Assembly (NCBI GenBank): GCA_964551925.1 | Contig: CAZKFA010000003.1 | Location: forward strand, 1 to 64,000 | Length of the DNA: 64,000 bases | DNA from: CAZKFA01 sp964551925 | GTDB lineage: Bacteria > Cyanobacteriota > Vampirovibrionia > LMEP-6097 | Reading direction: 5' to 3' | Part shown: positions 51,895-61,188 of the stretch, in pieces | Layout: each line of letters starts with the position of its first letter | Position numbering within the stretch: the first letter of the stretch is position 1 | Notes under the pieces: generated by a model | What the model saw: only the letters and a program-made list of their open reading frames with translations | Told to the model about the DNA's origin: nothing | Database searches by the model: none | Program-made: the position numbers and the translations under genes

Positions 51895-53958
51895 GTGGAA
51901 TCTTTAAGTACTTTGCCAGAGCCAGTACTACTGGCAACAAGAGAATTATGGTGGAATGTTGGACCCTCTTGGTCCAAGTTAGTTTTTTATATTTTGGCTT
52001 TTGCTTCTGTCGCAATTTTTTGCTATGGAATTTACGGTAAGTATAAAAGAATTAGCTCTGGCAAAAAACTTAAAGAAACACGTACCGAAAATCCCAAACA
52101 ACGCTTACTCAGCTTCCTAAAGCATACTCTTTTACAAAGCAAAATATTGCGTCAAAAGGTACCAGGAATAGCCCATGCTCTGACTTTGTTTGGTTTCCTA
52201 ACTCTATGGATTGTTACTGATATTATTGCCGTTCAAGAACACCTAGTTAAAGATTTCTATTTTTTTCAGGGGCTCTTTTACAAAATCGTTAGCTTCGCCG
52301 CTGATCTTGGTGGCTTACTGTTATTTCTTGGAGTTATTGTTTTTAGTATTCGCCGCTATGTTTACAAATCCAAAAAACTTGATAACACTCAACTAGATTG
52401 GATTCAACCAGCTTTTCTCTTAGCATTTGTAATCACTGGTTTCACTCTTGAAGGTTTGAGAATGGCTGCCACTGACAATATTGAAGTGTTTGCACCAATA
52501 GGAGCAGTGCTGGGTACTTTCTGCCAGTTTATGACTCCAGAAGATTTAGTGCATAGACACCAGCAGCTATGGTGGTTTCACGCGGTCTTGACTTTTGTGT
52601 TTATTGCTTTAATTCCTTACACAAAATTTATTCATATCTTCTTATCGCCACTTAGTATATTTTTCAAATCCTCAAGAGCGCGCGGACAATTAAGTACTCC
52701 TTTTAGCTTACTTGAACTGATGGAAGCTGAAACTAACGGTAGCGAAGTAAATGAAGCTGATTTCACTGCTGGAGTATTTGAAGCCAAAGACTTATCATGG
52801 AAAACCTTATTAGATAGTGAGGCTTGTACCGCTTGTGGTAGATGCCATGTAGTCTGTCCAGCTCAGAATACTGACAAGCCTCTATCGCCAAAGTTTCTAA
52901 TGCTTGATATCAAAGCACTAGCCACCAAAGACAATCCCCAAGAGATTTATAGCCACATCAGTCCAGAAGTCTTATGGTCTTGCACCTCTTGCGGAGCCTG
53001 TGTTGAAGAATGTCCTGTTCTAATTGAGCATGTTGATACTATAGTTGATATGCGCCGAGGCTTATTACAAAGCAACCAAGCACCGAGTAATTTACAAGCG
53101 ACTCTCAAAAATTTACGTACCAAGTCTAATCCTTGGGGCTTGGATCCTAATGATAGAGAAAAATGGATCACTGAATTAAAAACAGAGACTGGCATCGATG
53201 TCAAAATCGCCAAACAAAATAAAAATAATTTTGAGTATTTATATTGGGTTGGTAGTCCTGGCGCTTACGAAGACAAAAACAAACAAGTTACCAAAGCCAA
53301 TGCCCAATTATTTTTTAAGGCTGGGTTAAACTTCGCAGTATTAGGCAACGAAGAAAAAACCTCTGGAGATCTTGCTCGTAGATCTGGCGATGAAGGCTTA
53401 TATCAAGAAATTGTTCTTGAAAATATCACTATCTTGCAAAGCTATGGCGTAAAGAAAATTATCACCCAGTGTCCACATGCTTTTAATACTTTCAAAAACG
53501 AATACCCAGAGTTTGGATTAGCAGGAGTAGAGGTATATCATCACACTGAGATCTTGGCTAAATTACTACAAGAGGGTAAATTACAAACGAGTAAGTCAAT
53601 TGATGAGGTTATCACCTATCACGATCCTTGCTACCTTGGTAGATACAATGATGTGTTTGATGCTCCTCGTTATATACTAGAATCCATTCCAGGACTGACA
53701 ATCAAAGGCATTGAGCATGAGAAGAAGCGTAGCACTTGTTGCGGCGGCGGCGGGGCGCAGATGTGGTATGAAACTACTGGTAGTCATATCAACGCTATGA
53801 GACTGGATGAACTTAATCAACACACTCCTAATAAAGTGAGCGTAGCTTGTCCTTATTGCAGCATCATGCTCACTACAGCGACTACAACAGCCTTCCCTGG
53901 TACCAATATCCCGATAATAGAAGATGTTGCGGTGACTTTGGCGAAGAGTGTTTGTTAG
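51895..53958 (+). CDS. Membrane Fe-S oxidoreductase (HdrD/FadF-like)
   Basis: 687 residues from GTG 51895 (a stop at 51883 limits the frame). About five membrane helices (27-250) form a nitrate-reductase-gamma-like cytochrome b domain; candidate heme His are in GIAHAL and HRHQQLWWFHAVL. Two [4Fe-4S] motifs follow: Cys311/314/317/321 and Cys363/366/369/373. The C-terminal half has two CCG-type cluster domains (CPHAFNTF, HDPCYLGR, STCCGGGG, CPYCSIML). This layout fits FadF/ETF:menaquinone oxidoreductases and heterodisulfide-reductase-like enzymes that pass electrons to quinone. No etfAB is in the window. Confidence 0.85.
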   Translation: MESLSTLPEPVLLATRELWWNVGPSWSKLVFYILAFASVAIFCYGIYGKYKRISSGKKLKETRTENPKQRLLSFLKHTLLQSKILRQKVPGIAHALTLFGFLTLWIVTDIIAVQEHLVKDFYFFQGLFYKIVSFAADLGGLLLFLGVIVFSIRRYVYKSKKLDNTQLDWIQPAFLLAFVITGFTLEGLRMAATDNIEVFAPIGAVLGTFCQFMTPEDLVHRHQQLWWFHAVLTFVFIALIPYTKFIHIFLSPLSIFFKSSRARGQLSTPFSLLELMEAETNGSEVNEADFTAGVFEAKDLSWKTLLDSEACTACGRCHVVCPAQNTDKPLSPKFLMLDIKALATKDNPQEIYSHISPEVLWSCTSCGACVEECPVLIEHVDTIVDMRRGLLQSNQAPSNLQATLKNLRTKSNPWGLDPNDREKWITELKTETGIDVKIAKQNKNNFEYLYWVGSPGAYEDKNKQVTKANAQLFFKAGLNFAVLGNEEKTSGDLARRSGDEGLYQEIVLENITILQSYGVKKIITQCPHAFNTFKNEYPEFGLAGVEVYHHTEILAKLLQEGKLQTSKSIDEVITYHDPCYLGRYNDVFDAPRYILESIPGLTIKGIEHEKKRSTCCGGGGAQMWYETTGSHINAMRLDELNQHTPNKVSVACPYCSIMLTTATTTAFPGTNIPIIEDVAVTLAKSVC

Positions 53959-53972
53959 ATTATTTATCTAAC
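53954..53972. terminator. Small hairpin spanning two convergent stop codons
   Basis: GTTAGAT and ATCTAAC are exact arms around TATTT. The stem includes the TAG of the Fe-S reductase and the stop of dppB. Weak AT stem, no T-run. Confidence 0.35.
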
Positions 53973-55010
53973 CTTCGGATCAAGCTTCAATAGAAGCAAA
54001 TCAGCGAGTAAGTTCCCGAGGACTAACATCACACTACCAATCAACAAATTAGCCAGCACTAAATTGATATCTAATTTACGAGCCGCTTCAAGCGTGAGAT
54101 AACCAAGACCCGGATAGGCAAGTACCATCTCAATCAAAGCCGATCCAGCAAATAAATTAGAAAACTCATAACCCAAAATAGTTACAAGTGGGTTAATTGC
54201 GTTGATTAAAGCATGCTTATATACAACCTTATTCTCTGATAGTCCTTTAGTACGAGCCGTGCGAATATAATCTTCTTGCAAGACATCTAGTAAATTGCCG
54301 CGCATCTGTCTTTGAATAGCAACGAAGCCACATAGAGTTAGAATAATCACCGGCAAAGCCAAATGGCGACTGATATCTAGGATCTTAGCAAAGAAGCCCA
54401 ACTCATCAAAATAACTACTGGTAAGACCGCCAATTGGAAATAATCCTGTTTGCAAAGTAAGCAAAAGTAAAAATATTGCCAGCACAAAACCTGGAACAGA
54501 CATAAAACAAGAACCGAGAAAAAGTAAAAAAGAATCAGCGAATTTATTTTTGTTGACTGCGGCAATAATACCTAGTGGAATAGCAAGTCCCCAGGTCGTA
54601 AACAAAGCAACGATATTGAGCAGTAAGGTATTCAACAAAGCTGGTTTAATTAAATCAATAACTCTTTGGTTACTCTGGCTCAAACCCAAATCACCACGCA
54701 TAACATTAGAGAGCCATGTTAAGTATTGCTTAAAGAAGCTTTGATTCAAGCCCAAACGTTTAGCCTCAGCATCTATTCGAGCTTGTGAGATAGCAGGATT
54801 GAGTTTCAAGTCAGCAAGCGGGTCTCCTGCTCGTATTTGCGTTGATGGATTATAGAAATCAAGTAAAGTAACGTTAGTGAAAGGGACTGTGAGATGTAAT
54901 GAAAATTCTGGTACCGTAAAATCAATCTTCATTACCCCAAAGGTAACGAATGAAACAAAAAATATCAAAACAATGGCGCTGATACTTCTTTTAATTAAAA
55001 ATCCAAACAT
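53964..55010 (-). CDS. dppB: Oligopeptide/dipeptide ABC transporter permease, DppB/OppB type
   Basis: 348 residues, six membrane helices. Family features: an N-terminal helix (FLIKRSISAIVLIFFVSFVTF), the large periplasmic loop with GDPLADLKLNPAISQARIDA and LGLNQSFFKQYLTWL, GDLGLSQSNQRVIDLI, then the EAA loop EDYIRTARTKGLSENKVVYKHALINA. It closes with a FLAGSALIEMVLAYPGLGYL block. Co-transcribed after der and clcA (8 bases from clcA). Its presumed partners dppC and oppF are scattered. Confidence 0.9.
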   Translation of the reverse strand: MFGFLIKRSISAIVLIFFVSFVTFGVMKIDFTVPEFSLHLTVPFTNVTLLDFYNPSTQIRAGDPLADLKLNPAISQARIDAEAKRLGLNQSFFKQYLTWLSNVMRGDLGLSQSNQRVIDLIKPALLNTLLLNIVALFTTWGLAIPLGIIAAVNKNKFADSFLLFLGSCFMSVPGFVLAIFLLLLTLQTGLFPIGGLTSSYFDELGFFAKILDISRHLALPVIILTLCGFVAIQRQMRGNLLDVLQEDYIRTARTKGLSENKVVYKHALINAINPLVTILGYEFSNLFAGSALIEMVLAYPGLGYLTLEAARKLDINLVLANLLIGSVMLVLGNLLADLLLLKLDPKVR

Positions 55011-55018
55011 AAGGCTTA

Positions 55019-56737
55019 CTAATAATCTAATTCTTTATTAGCTTCAAAATTAATAATATCAGATCTGGTTATTATACCAACCAACTTAGAAGGATTATCA
55101 TCAGCAACCACAAGCAAGCGCCCTATCTTAAATTCATAAAACTTCAAAATTGCTGTGTGTAAATTATCATTAGAATGAACCACCTGTAAGTCTCTTGCCA
55201 TTAGATCAGAGGCTAGAGTGCTCTCATTGAGCTGATTATCATAAGCCTCGTGCATATCATGAGTGGTGATAATACCAGTCAAATTACCCTGAGCGTCCAA
55301 AACCGGGAAACCGCTGTGATGACTATGGTCAAAAACAGCTTGTAATTCTTTTAAAGTAAGGTCTTCGGTGATGGTATCAACTTTACGAGTCATCGCATCT
55401 TCAACAGCGAACCTCTGTAAATATGACGGACGGCTATATTCTTTGATGTTGATTCCGGCTTTCTCTAGTAGGTTCTCGTAGATACTACCTTGCTTTAAAC
55501 GCTCAGCACCGATATTAGCAAGGATACAAGAGAACATAAGCGGCAGGACCAAATCATAATTACCAGTAATTTCAAGCATCATCACAATACTAGTAATTGG
55601 TGCTCTTGATACTGCTGTGAAAAAAGCTCCCATACCAACAAAAGCAAAGCTAGCAGTATTAACATCGAAACCCGCAAAATCAATAAAGTTGCCCAAAGTC
55701 GCTCCTAGTAAGGCTCCTAATATTAACGATGGCGCAAAAATCCCGCCCGGCACGCCACTACCATAAGCAATCACAGTGACTAAATATTTAACTGCAAAAA
55801 TCAAAGGCAATAAATACCACTGAAAGCCTTGCGCCAAAACACCTTCTAAAGTATCATGCCCAGCTCCAATGGCTTGTGGCAGAAAGAGTCCAACGATACC
55901 AGTTAATAGACCAGCAATAGCACCCCAAGTCCATTTAGGAATAGATTGAAAAAGCTTGTTATAGACATCTAACGAAGCTAATACTGACCTCTGAAAATAA
56001 GTCCCAAATATTGCACAAATCACTCCCAGAAAGAGATAGAAAGGCATACTTGATAATAGATTAATACTATCAGTAACAAAAGGTAAAGTAAAAAAATTAC
56101 CATATAGTACTCTACAAGTAACAGCTGCTGATACCGAACACACAATAGCTGGTCCAAGAGATACACTAGAAAAATTCTTATCAAGTTCTTCGATAACAAA
56201 CAAAACCCCAGCAATAGGAGTATTAAAAGCCGCTGCCAGACCAGCTCCTGCACCACTAGCAATCGCTCGCTTACGATGCTTACCACCAAGCAATTTAGAA
56301 ATTTTAGAACCCAAACCAGCACCAATTTGGATAGTAGGACCTTCTCTACCTAATGATAAACCAGAAGCGATACCAATAATACCAGCGAAAAATTTTACTA
56401 CAACAGTACGCAATCTAATAACAACACCACTTTCACTAAGAGCATGTTTAACCTGTGGGATACCACTACCAGCAGCATCCGGAGCAAACTTCTGAGTAAG
56501 ATAGCTAGCTACTAAACCACCAGTCATGCAGATTAATGGTAGATAAAGCCATTCATACCAATACTCTTTAGTGTAATAATCTTCATAAAGTAAATGTGAT
56601 AGCTTCTCTATTGCAAGACGAAAACCAACCGCCACAAAACCAATCACCACACCAATTATGGCGACACGGATGAGAATTTGGGTTTTGATATCAAAACTAG
56701 TTATAAAAAAATTTTTTAATTTTTTTAACTCTTCCAC
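55019..56737 (-). CDS. clcA: ClC-family chloride channel/transporter with CBS domains
   Basis: 572 residues. ClC selectivity-filter signatures: GSGIPQVK (90-97), GREGPTIQIGAG with gating Glu132, and GVPGGIFAPSLILGALLG. GIP-type GSGxP is intact and a central Tyr is expected in the last membrane part. The C-terminal ~130 residues are two CBS domains (AMTRKVDTITEDLTLKEL, ARDLQVVHSNDNLHTAI), which usually bind adenine nucleotides and regulate flux. Channel versus H+/Cl- exchanger is not settled by eye. It abuts der (der stop and clcA start adjoin). Confidence 0.92.
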   Translation of the reverse strand: MEELKKLKNFFITSFDIKTQILIRVAIIGVVIGFVAVGFRLAIEKLSHLLYEDYYTKEYWYEWLYLPLICMTGGLVASYLTQKFAPDAAGSGIPQVKHALSESGVVIRLRTVVVKFFAGIIGIASGLSLGREGPTIQIGAGLGSKISKLLGGKHRKRAIASGAGAGLAAAFNTPIAGVLFVIEELDKNFSSVSLGPAIVCSVSAAVTCRVLYGNFFTLPFVTDSINLLSSMPFYLFLGVICAIFGTYFQRSVLASLDVYNKLFQSIPKWTWGAIAGLLTGIVGLFLPQAIGAGHDTLEGVLAQGFQWYLLPLIFAVKYLVTVIAYGSGVPGGIFAPSLILGALLGATLGNFIDFAGFDVNTASFAFVGMGAFFTAVSRAPITSIVMMLEITGNYDLVLPLMFSCILANIGAERLKQGSIYENLLEKAGINIKEYSRPSYLQRFAVEDAMTRKVDTITEDLTLKELQAVFDHSHHSGFPVLDAQGNLTGIITTHDMHEAYDNQLNESTLASDLMARDLQVVHSNDNLHTAILKFYEFKIGRLLVVADDNPSKLVGIITRSDIINFEANKELDY

Positions 56738-58087
56738 CTATTCATCCTTATTTGATCGGAAAATAAATTCTATTGGGCTCCCCTTAAAGCCAAAATATAA
56801 CCTAAACTGCTTCTCCAAAAATCTTTTGTAAGTATCTGGTACTAACTCTGGATAATTAGTGAATAACAAGAATTTGGGTGGAGCATTACCAATCTGAGTA
56901 ATATATTTAATCTTAATTCCTTTCTGCTTCACTACTGGTGGTGGATTGATAACAAAAATGTCGCCAAGTACTTTATTGAGCATACTAGTAGATATTTTAC
57001 GTTTGTGCTGAGCATTGGCATCAATAATCATCTGCCAAATCTTGCCCAAGCGCTGACCAGAAATAGCCGAAATAAATTCTTTATCAGCAAAATCAATAAA
57101 ACGCAGCTCATAATCAAGAGCATCTTTGTATTTCTGTAGTTTTACTGGATCTTCTTTAATGTCCGCCAACATAGCGTCCCATTTATTAATAAGCACGACA
57201 CAAGCCTTACCACGACTAAGAATGAGCGAAGCAATCTTTTGATCTTGATCGGTCAGTACCTCATCAGCAGTTGCATCCACAATTAACACGGCTACATCAC
57301 AAGCTGCAATTGCATGCGTCGTACGCACTGTAGAAAATTTCTCTACTTCTTCTGTAACCTTCGCTTTGCGTCTCAGACCAGCAGTATCAATAAGTTCAAA
57401 CTCTTGACCTTCGCGAGTTAGCCTAGTGTTAATAGAATCACGCGTAGTCCCGCTCACATCACTAACAATAGAGCGATCATAACCAAGTAATTTATTGAAC
57501 AAGCTAGATTTACCAACGTTTGGCTTACCTACGATAGCAACTTTAATAATCGTATCTTCCGCTTCTTCACTAATAGCAGCATCGCCACCATGATCAGCAA
57601 CAATAGTAGTAAGCATGTCACTCAATCCTAGAGAGCCATGTAGGGCAGTAATAGGATATAATTTATCAAATCCTAATTGATAAAATTCATAGATCAGATT
57701 CTCTCTTTCTGGGCTATCAACTTTATTGACAGCAACGTAAACTGGTTTCTTACATTCCTTACGTAATAACTCAGCAATATTATTATCATCTTTAGTTATA
57801 CCAGTATTCACATCAAGTAAAAAAACAACTGCATCAGCTTCTGAAATGCCTAACAAAGCGTGCTCTAGAATTTCTTTAGAAAAAATTTGATCTTTGTCAG
57901 TACTGATACCACCAGTATCAATAATAGTGAATTCTCTGCCTTCCCAATCAAAGTCAACATGGTTGCGATCTCGAGTCGTGCCACTTTCGGCACTAGTGAT
58001 TGCAACTTTTTGACCAGCAAGACGATTAACAAGAGTACTCTTGCCAACGTTCGGCCTACCGATAATAGATATTTTTATTTTTTTCAC
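56738..58087 (-). CDS. der: Ribosome assembly GTPase Der (EngA)
   Basis: 449 residues with two tandem GTPase domains and a C-terminal KH-like domain, which is unique to Der. G1 motifs GRPNVGKSTL (7-16) and GKPNVGKSSL; G3 DTGG and DTAGL; G4 NKVD and NKWD. The KH-like part includes PPVVKQKGIKIKYITQIG and FLLFTNYPELVP. Needed for 50S subunit assembly. Starts at GTG 58087 (TATAAA 4 bases upstream). First gene of der-clcA-dppB. It is divergent from the GT9 gene. Confidence 0.96.
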   Translation of the reverse strand: MKKIKISIIGRPNVGKSTLVNRLAGQKVAITSAESGTTRDRNHVDFDWEGREFTIIDTGGISTDKDQIFSKEILEHALLGISEADAVVFLLDVNTGITKDDNNIAELLRKECKKPVYVAVNKVDSPERENLIYEFYQLGFDKLYPITALHGSLGLSDMLTTIVADHGGDAAISEEAEDTIIKVAIVGKPNVGKSSLFNKLLGYDRSIVSDVSGTTRDSINTRLTREGQEFELIDTAGLRRKAKVTEEVEKFSTVRTTHAIAACDVAVLIVDATADEVLTDQDQKIASLILSRGKACVVLINKWDAMLADIKEDPVKLQKYKDALDYELRFIDFADKEFISAISGQRLGKIWQMIIDANAQHKRKISTSMLNKVLGDIFVINPPPVVKQKGIKIKYITQIGNAPPKFLLFTNYPELVPDTYKRFLEKQFRLYFGFKGSPIEFIFRSNKDE

Positions 58088-58121
58088 GTAATTTATAAGC
58101 CTATAAAAGGGTAATGTTGCA

Positions 58122-58147
58122 AATCCCTTCTATAATTATCAGGGATT
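58122..58147. promoter_or_regulatory. Inverted repeat around a TATAAT in the der/GT9 divergent region
   Basis: Arms AATCCCT (58122-58128) and AGGGATT (58141-58147) flank TATAAT at 58131-58136. Possible operator over a -10 box. Confidence 0.3.
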
Positions 58148-58190
58148 GAAGCAAAAGCACTCTAATAAGTTATACAATTCTTAATGTTTA

Positions 58191-59282
58191 ATGAAAATCC
58201 TTATTGTTAAATTGAGTTCTCTAGGCGATATCATACACGCTTTACCGGTAATATCTTTGCTGGCTAATTTACCCTCTAAGCCGGTAGTGGACTGGCTTAT
58301 AACTGATAGCTTAGCTAGTTTAATCGAAACCCGTCAAGATCTTAATAAAGTACATAAAGTACCACGCAAAAACACTCAAATCCTCTTAGCAAAAGCACTT
58401 GAACTACGTAAAGAAGAGTACGACTTAATTATTGACCTACAAGGCTTAATGAAAACAGCTATTATTGCAAAAATTATCGGCGCCAAAAAGATTCTTGGCT
58501 TCGCTAGACCACGTGAAACGATTGCATCTTTACTTTATACCCATAAATTTGATGTTTCTAACATTCCTCATATAGTCGATAAAAATATTGAGCTGGTGAA
58601 ACAGTTTTTTGTCTTAGAGAAAGTTACGGTTGATTTTGGAATTAAGATTAACAACGCAGATGGGGCTTTGCNNNNNNNNNNNNNNNNNNNNNNNNNNNNN
58701 NNNNNNNNNNNNNNNNNNNNNNNNNNNNNNNNNNNNNNNNNNNNNNNNNNNNNNNNNNNNNNNNNNNNNNNTAACAACGCAGATGGGGCTTTGCGGGCAG
58801 GCTCTAATAATATTTGTGTTATACCGGGCACTACCTGGGAGTCCAAATTCTGGCCAGTAGATCACTGGATAAAATTATTATCCAAGTTTCCAACTGCAAA
58901 TATTTTTTTGCTTGGGGCTAAAGCTGATTTACCACTTCTTGAAACAATTCACAGACAGTTAACTAATTCTCAAATTATCAGTAATAAACAACTAACTGAA
59001 TTGCCAAATTTTTTTATGACCATGCACGGCATCATTGGTGTTGATACTGGACCTTTGCATCTTGCTGCTGCTACTGCTTATGGACAGAAGATTCCTTATA
59101 TCATTGGGATCTATGGTCCAACTTCAGCACGCAGAACAGGTCCCTATGGTTTCGATTATCTTAGTTATGATGAGGTATTTAATAGCCAAGCTTCTCATAA
59201 GCGCAAACTAAGTATTGATGGGCACTCAATGTCAAAAATAAGTCCTGAAGCTGCATATGAAGTTATAAAAAAACATATATAA
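58191..59282 (+). CDS. Glycosyltransferase family 9 (heptosyltransferase-like), interrupted by a scaffold gap
   Basis: Starts MKILIVKLSSLGDIIHALPV, the WaaC/RfaF (GT9) signature; DLIIDLQGLMKTAIIAKIIGA, CVIPGTTWESKFWP and GVDTGPLHLAAA are further landmarks of ADP-heptose:LPS heptosyltransferases. The frame as written (363 codons) contains 100 N plus a 23-base duplicate. Removing 123 bases (41 codons) keeps the frame and gives a normal-sized ~322-residue protein. It acts in LPS core synthesis at the cytoplasmic face. Followed by rseP. Confidence 0.82.
   Translation: MKILIVKLSSLGDIIHALPVISLLANLPSKPVVDWLITDSLASLIETRQDLNKVHKVPRKNTQILLAKALELRKEEYDLIIDLQGLMKTAIIAKIIGAKKILGFARPRETIASLLYTHKFDVSNIPHIVDKNIELVKQFFVLEKVTVDFGIKINNADGALXXXXXXXXXXXXXXXXXXXXXXXXXXXXXXXXXXNNADGALRAGSNNICVIPGTTWESKFWPVDHWIKLLSKFPTANIFLLGAKADLPLLETIHRQLTNSQIISNKQLTELPNFFMTMHGIIGVDTGPLHLAAATAYGQKIPYIIGIYGPTSARRTGPYGFDYLSYDEVFNSQASHKRKLSIDGHSMSKISPEAAYEVIKKHI
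58649..58671. repeat. Contig-end duplicate (23 bp) before the second gap
   Basis: Identical to 58772-58794. Probably an unmerged contig overlap within the GT9 gene. Confidence 0.85.
58672..58771. other. Scaffold gap of 100 N
   Basis: Exactly 100 N inside a coding sequence, flanked by a 23-bp exact duplicate; placeholder length. Confidence 0.95.
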
Positions 59283-59290
59283 TAAAGTAG

Positions 59291-60394
59291 ATGAGCCTAC
59301 TAGCAATTCTAATCAGCGTTCTAACCATCACCATATTAATCGTAGTGCACGAATTCGGTCACTACCTTGCAGCTAAATATTATGGCTTCCAGACACCAGT
59401 CTTTGGCATTGGCTTACCAATTGGACCAGCTATTGACCTTGGCAAAAAATGGGGCACGCAGTTTAAATTCTACTGGTGTTTAATCGGTGGCTTCGTTGCT
59501 ATCCCTGAGCTTGGTGATGAGACCGATCCAGAGACTATAAAAAAATACGACGTCAAATTACCACTAAAAGAATTCCCTGTCGGACAACGTATGATCGTTG
59601 CCAGTGGCGGCATAATTTTCAATATTCTATTTGCTTTTCTTATTGCTGTGATTATGGCAGCGAGCTTTGGATTACCTAAAGTAATCTCCAGCAGTGCAAT
59701 TGCAGCCTTCGGCAGCAGTGACTCTGCAGCCAAAACAGCCGGTCTACAAATCGGCGATAAAATTATAGCTATCGATGGCACTGAAATCAAATCAGGCAAA
59801 GCCTTACAAAAAGCCATCAAAGAAACTACTGGCAAAACGATAGCGATCAAATTATTGCGTAACAAAGAAACTCTCGATATCACTCTTACTAATCCAGGGG
59901 CACTTGGTGTTGTTCTCGGTCAAGAAAAAATCTACAAACATTATGGAGCTAATCCATTATCATGGCTGAAAGCTGCAACTAAATTCACTCTCACGACATT
60001 ACTCGCCATGGTGCTATCAGTGATGACGATTCTAGCGTCATTAGTTACTAAAATATTTTCTATATTCATTCCCAATCTAACTACCGGAGCGGATTTGGGG
60101 CAGGTCAAAGGAATAGTCGGTATCGTGCAGGTTATTAGTCAGGATATAAGTTCTAACTTCTTACTGATTCTAGAATTTGCTTTCTTGCTCAGCCTAAACC
60201 TAGCTGTTATCAACGTTCTACCAATACCAGCTTTAGATGGCGGACATTTATTATTTATGACCTATGAAGCCATCACTGGCAAAAAAGCCCCTGATAGCCT
60301 ACAACAAACCGCTATTCAAGTGGGTTTCGTATTCTTACTTGGAGTTATTGCCTTAACTACTGTAAACGATATTAAGAACTGGATTTGGGGTTAA
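59291..60394 (+). CDS. rseP: Intramembrane site-2 metalloprotease (RseP)
   Basis: 367 residues. Zinc motif HEFGH (20-24) in the first membrane helix, a PDZ domain (about 135-205: SDSAAKTAGLQIGDKIIAIDGTEI), and the second metal motif NVLPIPALDGGH with the third zinc ligand Asp. Four membrane helices in all. Cleaves anti-sigma factors and signal-peptide remnants. It follows the GT9 gene by 8 bases. Its stop abuts that of the convergent exonuclease gene. Confidence 0.94.
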   Translation: MSLLAILISVLTITILIVVHEFGHYLAAKYYGFQTPVFGIGLPIGPAIDLGKKWGTQFKFYWCLIGGFVAIPELGDETDPETIKKYDVKLPLKEFPVGQRMIVASGGIIFNILFAFLIAVIMAASFGLPKVISSSAIAAFGSSDSAAKTAGLQIGDKIIAIDGTEIKSGKALQKAIKETTGKTIAIKLLRNKETLDITLTNPGALGVVLGQEKIYKHYGANPLSWLKAATKFTLTTLLAMVLSVMTILASLVTKIFSIFIPNLTTGADLGQVKGIVGIVQVISQDISSNFLLILEFAFLLSLNLAVINVLPIPALDGGHLLFMTYEAITGKKAPDSLQQTAIQVGFVFLLGVIALTTVNDIKNWIWG

Positions 60395-61153
60395 TTACTG
60401 CCACGCGGTACTCACAAAACTCTTGTCTTGCTCATGCAGCCTATCTTCGATATATCTTTTCTCTGAGAGCGTTATATCCTCAAGTCCATAAATCCATTTA
60501 AGGTAACTAAGATGCTTTGCTGAATCAACCGCAGCATTTTTGTACTTGCCTTGACTAAAGAATATCACTCCATTCTCATTTCTAAACCACTTACCAAGAA
60601 TAGACATATCACCCATAGTCTGCTCCTCGATTGCTTTTGGGGCTTGCTTAAAAAATTCTGGGTATTGAATAATTTGCTGTTCTAAAATCTCTTTTGTTGC
60701 TCTAATATCATAAATAGCACTATGAGCATTCGCTAAATCTTTACCAGTATAAAATTTATACGCGTTAGCTAAATTTTGCGGGAATAACGTCTTAAAAATA
60801 CGATACGGATCCAAAAAAACAAAATCCGTTTCTTTAAGTTTATACTTCACCGTACGAAATAACTCATATTGCAAAAATTGAAAATCAAAAACTGCATTGT
60901 AAGCAACGAAAGTGTCAGCCTCTTCTAGAGCCTGAATCACCGTATCAGCGATATCTTCAAATAAAGGCGCATCCTTGACCATATCGTCAGTGATACCATG
61001 TAATTTAATTACTTCAGCAGGCATCGGCATCTGCGGATTAATCAGAAAATCAATCTCTGAACCGTCTACCTTAATAATTCCAAGCTGGCAAATTCTGTCA
61101 TTAACTGGGCTCAATCCAGTCGCTTCAATATCTACAAAAATTTGCTTAGTCAT
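60395..61153 (-). CDS. DEDDh 3'-5' exonuclease (DnaQ/PolC epsilon-like)
   Basis: 252 residues. Exo I (FVDIEATGLSP), Exo II (FVAYNAVFDFQFL) and Exo III (NAHSAIYDIRAT) carry the Asp/Glu/Asp/His/Asp residues. The first ~160 residues are the exonuclease; the last ~85 (GDMSILGKWF, KYKNAAVDSAKHLSYLKWIY) have the short domain common in DnaQ-like family proteins. Proofreading subunit or a repair/RNA exonuclease. A promoter (TTGGTG, 16 bp, TATAAT) lies inside the bioF end, with the -10 ending 7 bases before the ATG. Confidence 0.88.
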   Translation of the reverse strand: MTKQIFVDIEATGLSPVNDRICQLGIIKVDGSEIDFLINPQMPMPAEVIKLHGITDDMVKDAPLFEDIADTVIQALEEADTFVAYNAVFDFQFLQYELFRTVKYKLKETDFVFLDPYRIFKTLFPQNLANAYKFYTGKDLANAHSAIYDIRATKEILEQQIIQYPEFFKQAPKAIEEQTMGDMSILGKWFRNENGVIFFSQGKYKNAAVDSAKHLSYLKWIYGLEDITLSEKRYIEDRLHEQDKSFVSTAWQ

Positions 61154-61160
61154 TGATTTA

Positions 61161-61188
61161 ATTATAACAGGGCGAGATTCTTCACCAA
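61161..61188 (-). promoter_or_regulatory. Promoter of the exonuclease gene, probably leaderless
   Basis: Minus strand TTGGTG, 16-bp spacer, TATAAT (61166-61161), 7 bases from the ATG at 61153. Located in the 3' end of bioF. Confidence 0.45.

Noticed and set aside
58155..58166. 12-bp match AAGCACTCTAAT also at 62961-62972
   Set aside because: A 12-mer shared twice in 64 kb is expected by chance.
58672..58771. A 41-residue insertion in the GT9 protein
   Set aside because: It consists of N plus a duplicate of the contig end.
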